Assembly: GCA_001995005.1 (NCBI GenBank)
Contig: MDJN01000092.1
Location: forward strand, 1 to 7,714
Direction of reading: 5' to 3'
Source: Candidatus Parepulonipiscium sp. PG-Nun2H_MBin03
GTDB taxonomy: Bacteria > Bacillota > Clostridia > Lachnospirales > Cellulosilyticaceae
Length of the DNA stretch: 7,714 nt
The first letter of the stretch is position 1. Each line of letters begins with the position of its first letter. The position numbers and the translations under genes were made by a program. Of the stretch, positions 1 to 5,629 are shown in pieces. The notes under the pieces were generated by a model. It made no database searches. It was not told where the DNA came from and worked only from the letters and a program-made list of their open reading frames with translations.

Positions 1-1
1 T

Positions 2-874
2 AGACTGGGTATAAAAAATCAGCACAACAAAGTATTATGTCAATCAATAGATATACCAGCAACACTATTAGATTTTTTTGATATACCATTATATAAAGAA
101 ATGTTAGGTAGACCTCTAAAAGAAGTAATACAAAAAGAGCAACCTATAAGGGATTATGCTATATTTGGTTTTCATGGCTCATTTGTAAATATTACAGATG
201 GAAGGTATTTGTATATGAGAGCATCACAATCAATAAGTAATCAACCTTTATATGAATATACACTTATGCCTACTCATCAAATTGGGCTATTTTCTCCTAA
301 GGAATTGACAGATATAGAAATTGTAGGACCTCTGAAATTTACACAAGGGGCGAAAATTATGAAAATTCCTGTTGCAAGTAGATTAGCAAACGCAACTTTT
401 TGTAATTCGTTCCAATATGGTAATTTATTATTTGATTTAGAAAATGACCCAGAGCAATTAAATCCTATTAATAATTTAGAAGTAGAAGTGACGATGATAA
501 ATGCACTAATAAGTAAATTAAAAGAGAGTGATGCACCTAGTGAGCAATATGAGAGACTAGGACTAAATATAGATAATGAATATGATATAAATATGGTTAT
601 AGCAGAAAAAGAAAGGACATTATCGTTTGAAAATTTTGAAATCACTAAAAAGTATAGCTGGGAAGATGATTCTAAAAATATATTTATTGGAATGTTAGCA
701 CTAATAGGAGAGGCTAGAATGGATGAATATTTTAATTCATTAGATGACGTGATGGAAAAAGATAATACAAATATAGTCACCAGAGCTCAATTTGAGAAAC
801 TTGCAAAAAAGTTTTATGCTAATGATGATGGTCAAGTGTTTTACTTTTTAAATAAATTAGCACGTATAAGATAG
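2..874 (+). CDS. Sulfatase, C-terminal part (5' end outside window)
   Basis: The frame is open from the left edge to a TAG at 872-874, so the gene is truncated by the window; the first in-frame ATG at 101 is internal. 290 residues are visible. The stretch SIDIPATLLDFFDIP (visible residues 15-29), GRPL just after it, the FHG...TDGRYLY segment (about 57-71) and LLFDLENDPEQLN (about 142-154) are the usual C-terminal landmarks of type I (alkaline-phosphatase superfamily) sulfatases, which hydrolyse sulfate esters. The catalytic Cys/Ser formylglycine motif and most metal ligands lie in the unseen N-terminal part, so activity, sulfatase subfamily and signal peptide cannot be judged. After the DLENDPEQ motif there is a tail of about 135 residues, partly acidic, ending in a basic segment; I do not recognise a domain in it. 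The next gene starts 28 nt later on the same strand, so it is probably the upstream member of the sugar-catabolic operon. The family call is firm, the substrate is not. Confidence 0.85.
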   Translation, partial: RLGIKNQHNKVLCQSIDIPATLLDFFDIPLYKEMLGRPLKEVIQKEQPIRDYAIFGFHGSFVNITDGRYLYMRASQSISNQPLYEYTLMPTHQIGLFSPKELTDIEIVGPLKFTQGAKIMKIPVASRLANATFCNSFQYGNLLFDLENDPEQLNPINNLEVEVTMINALISKLKESDAPSEQYERLGLNIDNEYDINMVIAEKERTLSFENFEITKKYSWEDDSKNIFIGMLALIGEARMDEYFNSLDDVMEKDNTNIVTRAQFEKLAKKFYANDDGQVFYFLNKLARIR

Positions 875-902
875 AATAATTTACAAAGAAAGTAGGAGAT
901 GG

Positions 903-1943
903 ATGAAAGTAAAAAAGTTTAAAACACATTCGCTTGAAAAGTGTTATGCCATTGCTCCGCTACGATATAATAAAAAGGACTATATTTTAGTGGCGGCAGA
1001 AAAGGTAAATAGATGTTTGATGTTTGATTTAGAAGGTAATTTAGAAGATACCATTTGGGAAGAGCCTGGTGGTACAATGTCAATTGTGCAAGTACCAAAT
1101 TCTAATGGAATATTTTTGGCAACACATAAATTTTATTCCCCAAATGATTCAAAAGAAGCTAAGATTGTAATAGTATCTGCAGATAAAAATGGAAACTGGA
1201 GTATAAGAACTTTGGTAGAATTACCTCACGTTCATAGATTTGATATAATCTCTAGAGACGGACAGTATTACTTAGTAGCAGCAACATTATGTTCGGGTAG
1301 AGATTTTAAAGATGACTGGGCTCATAAAGGTAAAGTATATTATGCTAAGTTACCAGAAGATTTATCAGCTTATAATGAAGATAATCAACTAGAATTAACT
1401 GTAATTAAAGATGAGTTATTAAAAAATCATGGTTACTTTAGAGGTTATGAAAATGGATACGAATATTGCGTCATAGGTTCAGAAGACGGAGTATATAAAA
1501 TTGTTCCACCTAAAAAAGGTGAACAAGAATTTGAAGTGATACAATTATTGGACACACCAGCAAGTGATATGACACTTGTTGATTTAGATAACGATGGTAA
1601 CTTAGAAATGATCGTATTCTCTCCTTTTCATGGAAAGAACTTAGACATATATAAACTAAAAGACATGAGGTACGATAAGTTTTGGAGTTTTGGTGAAACC
1701 TTTGAGTTTTCCCATGCACTTTGGTCAGGCGAGATTAATGGAAGGCCAATGGCGATTTTAGGTCATAGAGAAGGTAAAAAACAACTTATTGCAGTAACAA
1801 TGGAAGCTGGAGAAGTTGTAACTTATGTTTTAGATGAAAATGTAGGAGTTGCAAATACATTAGCATACAAAAATGAGGATAAGACTTATATAGTTTCGGC
1901 TAATCGTGAAATAGATGAAATTGCATTTTACGAGGTGAGGTAA
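903..1943 (+). CDS. Cytoplasmic FG-GAP/VCBS-like beta-propeller protein, function unknown
   Basis: 346 residues with no signal peptide or membrane segment, so likely cytoplasmic. I do not recognise a named family. The chain shows about seven beta-rich repeats of the propeller kind (roughly residues 28-45, 69-99, 111-130, 185-200, 225-252, 270-300 and 315-345), each with a hydrophobic strand followed by a Gly/Asp turn. The fifth contains an FG-GAP/VCBS-type calcium loop, D227-x-D229-x-D231-G-N-L-E235, followed by a hydrophobic strand. Two His-containing turns (HVHRF at 109-113 and SHALW at 270-274) resemble positions that line the central channel in propeller enzymes, but that is inference. 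The start at 903 is set by AGGAG at 894-898; an ATG at 899 is out of frame and soon stops. The last codons carry GAGGTGAGG, the SD of the next gene, so the two are probably translationally coupled. It could be a lactonase, mutarotase-like or lyase-like sugar enzyme, or a sugar-binding protein. Confidence 0.75.
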   Translation: MKVKKFKTHSLEKCYAIAPLRYNKKDYILVAAEKVNRCLMFDLEGNLEDTIWEEPGGTMSIVQVPNSNGIFLATHKFYSPNDSKEAKIVIVSADKNGNWSIRTLVELPHVHRFDIISRDGQYYLVAATLCSGRDFKDDWAHKGKVYYAKLPEDLSAYNEDNQLELTVIKDELLKNHGYFRGYENGYEYCVIGSEDGVYKIVPPKKGEQEFEVIQLLDTPASDMTLVDLDNDGNLEMIVFSPFHGKNLDIYKLKDMRYDKFWSFGETFEFSHALWSGEINGRPMAILGHREGKKQLIAVTMEAGEVVTYVLDENVGVANTLAYKNEDKTYIVSANREIDEIAFYEVR

Positions 1944-1947
1944 AGTT

Positions 1948-2799
1948 ATGAGATATTCAATAGGTTTATATGAAAAGGCGATGCCGAACAAGTTAAGTAT
2001 ACGGGAAAAGTTAGAGTGTGCTAAAAAATCAAATTATGATTATATAGAACTTAGTATAGACGCTTCGGAAGAAAAGATAGATAGAATTAATATGTCTATG
2101 GATGAACGATTTAATATAGTAAAAGATATGTATGAAACTGGGATTAGTATAGATTCTTTTTGTGTATCAGCTTTAACTAAATATGCACTGGGCGATATGA
2201 ATAAAAGTAATGGTGAGCGTGGTATGCAGATATTAAGTGGAGCTATAGTTTTAGCACATGATTTAGGCGTAAGAATAGTTATGATACCAGGTTATGATAT
2301 ATATTTTGGGGAGTCAACCGAAAAGACTTGTAGTAAGTATATTAATAACTTAAAAATTGCGGTTGATGAGGCAGCTAAATATGGAGTGTATTTAGGTTTT
2401 GAGACTATGGAAAATGAATTTATGAATACAACTCAAAAGGCTATGGAGTATGTCAAAAAAATAAACTCTCCATTTTTGCAGATTTATCCAGATTGTGGCA
2501 ATATAACTAACGCTGTAAAGGAGCATGGCATAAGTATTGTAGATGACTTGCGAACGGGTAAGGGACATTTATTAGCGATGCATCTAAAGGAAACTATCCC
2601 AGGGATATTTCGAGAAGTTCCTTATGGCACGGGGCATGTGGATTTTGAAACTACAATACACATAGCGTGGGAATTGGGTGTGCGTAAATATGTTACTGAA
2701 TTTTGGGATGTAGGTAAAGAAAATTGGTTTGAAGATGTATTATTTGCAAATACAATGATGAGGAATTTATTAGATAAAGAGATTAGTTATATTTTATAA
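1948..2799 (+). CDS. ulaE: L-ribulose-5-phosphate 3-epimerase (L-xylulose-5-phosphate 3-epimerase), UlaE/SgaU type
   Basis: A 283-residue TIM-barrel protein of the xylose isomerase-like/AP endonuclease 2 superfamily, close in length to E. coli UlaE (284). It would interconvert L-xylulose 5-phosphate and L-ribulose 5-phosphate in the cytoplasm. The opening IGLYEKA(M/L)P is characteristic. The four metal ligands line up with UlaE: E152 (in FETME), D182 (YPDCGN), H212 (MHLKET) and E251 (TEFW). The PG.FREVPYGTGHVDF block at about 218-233 is also conserved. One difference is visible: where E. coli UlaE has SAHRRFPLGS, this protein has SALTKYALGD (residues 74-83), losing the His-Arg-Arg cluster. 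The gene begins 4 nt after the propeller gene, with its SD (GAGGTGAGG, 1932-1940) inside that gene. Paired with the following 4-epimerase it forms the last two steps of the ascorbate/L-xylulose route to D-xylulose 5-phosphate. Confidence 0.9.
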   Translation: MRYSIGLYEKAMPNKLSIREKLECAKKSNYDYIELSIDASEEKIDRINMSMDERFNIVKDMYETGISIDSFCVSALTKYALGDMNKSNGERGMQILSGAIVLAHDLGVRIVMIPGYDIYFGESTEKTCSKYINNLKIAVDEAAKYGVYLGFETMENEFMNTTQKAMEYVKKINSPFLQIYPDCGNITNAVKEHGISIVDDLRTGKGHLLAMHLKETIPGIFREVPYGTGHVDFETTIHIAWELGVRKYVTEFWDVGKENWFEDVLFANTMMRNLLDKEISYIL

Positions 2800-2802
2800 G
2801 GA

Positions 2803-2850
2803 AAGGAGAGCTACTAAATTTTAAATAGGTTAGTAGCGATTAAACAAATG
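2803..2850 (+). promoter_or_regulatory. Hairpin-bridged ribosome-binding site of araD
   Basis: The SD AAAGGAGA (2802-2809) is far from the ATG at 2848. Between them a perfect 8-bp inverted repeat, GCTACTAA (2810-2817) and TTAGTAGC (2830-2837), encloses a 12-nt loop. If it folds, the SD sits at the foot of the stem and only about 10 nt (2838-2847) remain before the ATG, a normal effective spacing. No T-run follows, so it is not a terminator. The bases directly before the ATG contain no other SD. The alternative is a rare ATT start at 2818, properly spaced from the SD, adding ten residues not seen in E. coli AraD. Confidence 0.65.
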
Positions 2851-3540
2851 CTAGAAGAGCTAAAAGCCGAAGTATATAAAGCGAATATGGATTTGCCAAA
2901 ATATGGTTTAGTGACTTTTACCTGGGGGAATGTATCTGGGATTGATAGGGAAAGTGGTTACTTTGTGATAAAACCATCAGGGGTTGAATATGATAAATTG
3001 CAAGTAGAAGATATGGTAGTTGTAGATTTAGATGGAAATAAAATTGAGGGTAGATATAATCCGTCATCAGATACATTAACTCATATAGAATTATATAAAA
3101 GATATACAGAAATAGGTGCAATAGTGCATACCCATTCGAGAATGGCAGTTACATGGTCTGCAACTGGTAAAAATATCCCTAATTATAATACAACACACAG
3201 CGATTATTTTTATGGTGATATTTTGTGTGCAAGAAGTTTAACGAAAGAAGAAATTGAAGAAGCGTACGAAAAAAACACAGGTCTTGTAATAATTGAAACA
3301 CTTGATGAAAATAATATAAATCCAATGCATAATCCAGGAATTTTATGTACAAATCATGGACCATTTACGTGGGGCAAAGATGCAAATACAGCTGTGCACA
3401 ATTCTGTAGTATTAGAAGAAGTTGCCATTATGGCATTTAATTCAGAATTATTAAGTAAAGACATAAAACCTGCCCCAAGTTATATTGTAAATAAGCACTT
3501 TATGAGAAAACATGGTCCTAATGCGTACTATGGACAATAA
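2848..3540 (+). CDS. araD: L-ribulose-5-phosphate 4-epimerase (AraD/UlaF/SgbE family)
   Basis: 230 residues, a class II aldolase-fold epimerase that converts L-ribulose 5-phosphate to D-xylulose 5-phosphate by retro-aldol/aldol chemistry with a divalent metal. It aligns end to end with E. coli AraD, one residue shorter in numbering. TWGNVSG (25-31) and KPSG (42-45) form the phosphate/substrate region; D75, H94, H96 (HTHS) and H170 (NHGPF) match the metal-site residues; D119 (THSDYF) and Y228 near the AYYGQ C terminus match the catalytic acid/base pair. The start at 2848 gives MLEELK, matching MLEDLK of E. coli AraD; see the entry on its unusual ribosome-binding site. It follows ulaE by 48 nt. 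Sequence alone does not separate the arabinose (AraD) from the ascorbate (UlaF) or xylulose (SgbE) paralogue; the ulaE neighbour and the lack of araA/araB here favour a UlaF-like role. No clear terminator follows. Confidence 0.93.
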   Translation: MLEELKAEVYKANMDLPKYGLVTFTWGNVSGIDRESGYFVIKPSGVEYDKLQVEDMVVVDLDGNKIEGRYNPSSDTLTHIELYKRYTEIGAIVHTHSRMAVTWSATGKNIPNYNTTHSDYFYGDILCARSLTKEEIEEAYEKNTGLVIIETLDENNINPMHNPGILCTNHGPFTWGKDANTAVHNSVVLEEVAIMAFNSELLSKDIKPAPSYIVNKHFMRKHGPNAYYGQ

Positions 3541-3574
3541 TTTTAAATTTATCTAAACTTTTTATAAATTAAGC

Positions 3575-3603
3575 TTGAATTACTCAAACAAATTTGATAA
3601 AAT
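3575..3603 (+). promoter_or_regulatory. Putative sigma-A promoter of the transaldolase gene
   Basis: TTGAAT (3575-3580) and TAAAAT (3598-3603) are separated by 17 bp, a good vegetative promoter match (4/6 and 5/6). Transcription would start near 3610, leaving a leader of about 90 nt before the ATG at 3701. A second possible -35, TTGATA at 3594-3599, has no well-placed -10. Confidence 0.5.
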
Positions 3604-3630
3604 TATGGTGTAGTAAAAATATTAGGCACT

Positions 3631-3666
3631 GTTAAGTGAAATGATTAGAGATAAGCTATACTTAAC
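3631..3666 (+). other. Leader hairpin upstream of the transaldolase gene
   Basis: GTTAAGT (3631-3637) is the exact reverse complement of ACTTAAC (3660-3666), with a G-T pair extending the stem inward (3638/3659) and a possible small inner stem TAG/CTA (3646-3648 with 3656-3658). It lies in the predicted 5' leader, 22 nt before the SD. There is no T-run, so it is not a terminator; it may be an RNA-stabilising stem or an operator. No riboswitch class is recognised. Confidence 0.4.
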
Positions 3667-3700
3667 AAAACCAAATTAACCATAATCGGAGGGTAAAGTA

Positions 3701-4354
3701 ATGAAATTTTATATCGACACGGCTAAAATTGAAGATATCAAGAAAGCAAATGATATGGGTGTAATATGTGGAGTTACTACTAATCCATCATTAATTGCAA
3801 AAGAAGGCAGAGTGTTTGAAGAAGTAATAGCAGAAATAGCATCAGTTGTAGATGGACCAATAAGCGGAGAAGTAAAGGCGACTACTGTAGATGCAGAAAC
3901 TATGGTAGAAGAAGGACGTGCAATAGCAGCAATTCATAAAAATATGGTAGTAAAATTACCTATGACTGTTGAAGGGCTAAAAGCCTGTAAAACTCTTACG
4001 TCAGAAGGTATAAAAACTAACGTAACCCTTATATTTAGTGCAAACCAAGCTTTACTTGCTGCGAGAGCTGGCGCAACTTATGTATCACCATTCTTAGGCA
4101 GAGTAGACGATATTAGTGGACGTGGAGTGGACCTGATTCGTGAAATCGCTACCATGTTTAAAATAGCTGGGATAAAATCAGAAATAATTGCAGCTAGTGT
4201 AAGACATCCAGTTCATGTTACAGATTGTGCACTAGCAGGAGCACATATAGCGACTGTACCTTATAGTGTAATAGAGCAGATGACAAATCATCCGTTAACA
4301 TCAGCTGGTATTGAGAAGTTTAAAATCGATTATGAAGCAGTATTTGGTAAGTAA
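3701..4354 (+). CDS. tal: Transaldolase, short TalC/FSA-type
   Basis: 217 residues, the compact decameric transaldolase/fructose-6-phosphate aldolase family. It transfers a dihydroxyacetone unit between sedoheptulose 7-phosphate and glyceraldehyde 3-phosphate in the non-oxidative pentose phosphate pathway. The Schiff-base lysine is K85 (VVKLP), with D6 (YIDTA), N28 (TTNPS), and the SPFLGRVDD block at 129-137. Residues that separate the two activities favour transaldolase: E57 (SGEVKATT) where E. coli fructose-6-phosphate aldolase has Gln59, and F131 where it has Tyr131. Automated pipelines often name such proteins fructose-6-phosphate aldolase; the visible residues argue against that here. 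The start is supported by GGAGGG (3688-3693), 7 nt from the ATG. It has its own promoter and terminator, so it seems monocistronic, though it would process the D-xylulose 5-phosphate made by the upstream epimerases. Confidence 0.93.
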   Translation: MKFYIDTAKIEDIKKANDMGVICGVTTNPSLIAKEGRVFEEVIAEIASVVDGPISGEVKATTVDAETMVEEGRAIAAIHKNMVVKLPMTVEGLKACKTLTSEGIKTNVTLIFSANQALLAARAGATYVSPFLGRVDDISGRGVDLIREIATMFKIAGIKSEIIAASVRHPVHVTDCALAGAHIATVPYSVIEQMTNHPLTSAGIEKFKIDYEAVFGK

Positions 4355-4366
4355 AAATTAACTTGC

Positions 4367-4397
4367 AAGAGTCAGTAATTATACTGGCTCTTTTTTT
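4367..4397 (+). terminator. Rho-independent terminator of the transaldolase gene
   Basis: AGAGTCAGTA (4368-4377) pairs with TACTGGCTCT (4382-4391) through one G-T wobble, giving a 10-bp stem with an ATTA loop, followed directly by a T-run to 4397. It lies 13 nt after the stop codon. Confidence 0.93.
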
Positions 4398-4460
4398 ATG
4401 GAATATTCTTATTAAAGATAGGGAAACCTAAATTAAGTTATAGAAAGGAGTTGATATGTT

Positions 4461-5417
4461 ATGAAAAAAATATATTTTGCAGGTGGATGTTTTTGGGGAT
4501 TGGAAAAATTTCTAGGGCATATTTACGGAGTTCTGAAAACTAGTGTAGGATATGCAAATGGAAATACCGATAAAAAACCAACGTATGAAGCGGTGTGTAC
4601 AGATACTACAGGGTTTGTGGAAACAGTTGAGGTGACGTATGATGAAGATGCAGTTAGCTTACCATTTTTAATACGTACATTCTTTAATGCAATAGATCCA
4701 ACTAGCTTAAATAGACAAGGAGGGGATTGCGGGTCACAATATAGAACAGGTGTTTATTATACAGATAAGGATGAGCAAGAAATTATAGAAGCAGAGTTAA
4801 AAGAGTTGCAAAAAAAATACGATAAAAGAATAGTTGTACAAAATCTACCGTTAGATAAATACTATCTAGCTGAGTCATATCACCAAAATTATCTTATTAA
4901 AAATCCAACAGGGTATTGCCATATACCAGCTGATATGTATGATTTAGCTAAAAAATCTATAGATGAAACAACTAAATATAAAAAGTCTACTAAAGAGCAG
5001 TTAAAAAGTAGTTTAAACAAATTGCAGTATGAAGTTACGCAAAACAGTGCTACAGAACAACCGTTTAATAATGAATATGACGAAGAGTTTAATCCTGGTA
5101 TATATGTAGATATAGTTTCTGGGCAACCTTTATTTGTATCGGATAATAAATTTAATAGTGGATGCGGTTGGCCTGCTTTTTCAAAACCTATCTCTAAGGA
5201 GTTAATAACTGAAGTAGTGGATAAAAGTCATGGAATGACACGTACTGAAGTTCGCTCAACTCTTGCGGATAGTCACCTGGGTCATGTGTTTGCTGATGGG
5301 CCTAAAGAAAGTGGCGGATATAGATATTGTATTAATAGTGCATCGCTAAAATTTATACCGTTAGATGAGATGGATAAAAAAGGTTATAGTAAGTATAAAT
5401 GTCTAATAAACCAATAA
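4461..5417 (+). CDS. msrAB: Bifunctional peptide methionine sulfoxide reductase MsrA-MsrB
   Basis: 318 residues with MsrA at about 1-160 and MsrB at about 190-305; together they reduce the S- and R-sulfoxides of methionine in damaged proteins. MsrA: GGCFWG with nucleophile C10, GYANG...PTY (30-42), catalytic Glu E54, D89 and Y94 in GGDCGSQYRTG, and the late GYCH (C153), a candidate recycling Cys. The usual GHAE motif reads GFVE here, keeping the Glu but losing the His. MsrB: resolving C235 in SGCGWPAF and nucleophile C290 in RYCINSASLKF, with the HLGHVF His cluster (272-277). The CxxC zinc pairs of many MsrB proteins are absent (DIVSGQPLF at the usual site), as in the zinc-free PilB-type enzymes. 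No signal peptide, so it is probably cytoplasmic. AAGGAG at 4445-4450 sets the start; the ATG at 4456 is out of frame. A terminator precedes it, so it is transcribed alone, but no convincing promoter is visible in 4398-4444. Confidence 0.95.
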   Translation: MKKIYFAGGCFWGLEKFLGHIYGVLKTSVGYANGNTDKKPTYEAVCTDTTGFVETVEVTYDEDAVSLPFLIRTFFNAIDPTSLNRQGGDCGSQYRTGVYYTDKDEQEIIEAELKELQKKYDKRIVVQNLPLDKYYLAESYHQNYLIKNPTGYCHIPADMYDLAKKSIDETTKYKKSTKEQLKSSLNKLQYEVTQNSATEQPFNNEYDEEFNPGIYVDIVSGQPLFVSDNKFNSGCGWPAFSKPISKELITEVVDKSHGMTRTEVRSTLADSHLGHVFADGPKESGGYRYCINSASLKFIPLDEMDKKGYSKYKCLINQ

Positions 5418-5453
5418 AGATATTTTATAATAGCATGGGATGATAATTAAAAT

Positions 5454-5496
5454 GATATCCGAGGTTTATAGGCAATGTCTCTAAACTTTGGATATC
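5454..5496 (+). other. Long imperfect hairpin in the non-coding space after msrAB
   Basis: GATATCC (5454-5460) is the exact complement of GGATATC (5490-5496), and pairing continues inward to 5472/5478 with three G-T wobbles and a single T-C mismatch, leaving a 5-nt loop. The wobbles pair as G-U only in the + strand transcript, so an RNA from that strand is favoured. A GGGAT at 5437-5441 could instead pair with ATCCC (5494-5498), offering an alternative fold. TATAAT at 5426-5431 lies just upstream but has no good -35. No T-run follows. It could be the msrAB 3' end, a small RNA or a remnant element. Apart from this and the palindrome at 5545-5560, nothing is seen in 5418-5605. Confidence 0.5.
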
Positions 5497-5544
5497 CCTA
5501 TTAGATTAATATTTATTATAGACCACATGATACATTATTTATCA

Positions 5545-5560
5545 ATTAAGTTAACTTAAT
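5545..5560. repeat. Perfect 16-bp palindrome
   Basis: ATTAAGTTAACTTAAT reads the same on both strands. It lies between the convergent msrAB and tyrA genes, with no promoter recognised beside it. It may be a protein-binding site or chance in AT-rich DNA. Confidence 0.5.
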
Positions 5561-5605
5561 AAGCCAGATTACAATTCAAGTGAGATAACATAGAGCTAGC
5601 TAAAC

Positions 5606-5629
5606 AAAAAAAGCCCATAAGGACTTTTT
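5606..5629 (-). terminator. Rho-independent terminator of mnmM-tyrA
   Basis: Read on the - strand, AAAAAGTCC (5629-5621) pairs with GGGCTTTTT (5616-5608) through one G-T wobble, with a TTAT loop and seven Ts in the 3' arm and tail (5612-5606). The tyrA stop codon (5630-5628) supplies the first bases of the stem. On the + strand the wobble becomes an A-C mismatch, so it fits the - strand better and is a poorer terminator for msrAB. Confidence 0.85.

Noticed and set aside
277..780. Minus-strand reading frame of 167 codons within the sulfatase
   Set aside because: It is a shadow of an AT-rich gene; the + strand frame has recognisable sulfatase motifs, while this one has low-complexity Ser/Ile-rich sequence.
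101..874. Sulfatase starting at the ATG at 101
   Set aside because: The same frame is open back to the window edge and encodes conserved sulfatase sequence before that ATG, with no SD in front of it.
2818..2847. ATT start adding ten residues to AraD
   Set aside because: The spacing to the SD is good, but ATT starts are very rare and the ATG at 2848 matches the N terminus of E. coli AraD; kept only as an alternative.
3541..3575. Terminator after araD
   Set aside because: AATTTAT and ATAAATT can pair, but the stem is AT-only with no following T-run, too weak to call.
4406..4434. Promoter of msrAB
   Set aside because: TTCTTA and TAAATT are 17 bp apart but match the consensus poorly; a promoter must exist after the terminator, yet this one is not convincing.
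5418..5500. Known riboswitch or T-box before a gene
   Set aside because: The structure has no downstream gene on its strand and none of the conserved cores I know (T-box, purine, SAM) is visible.
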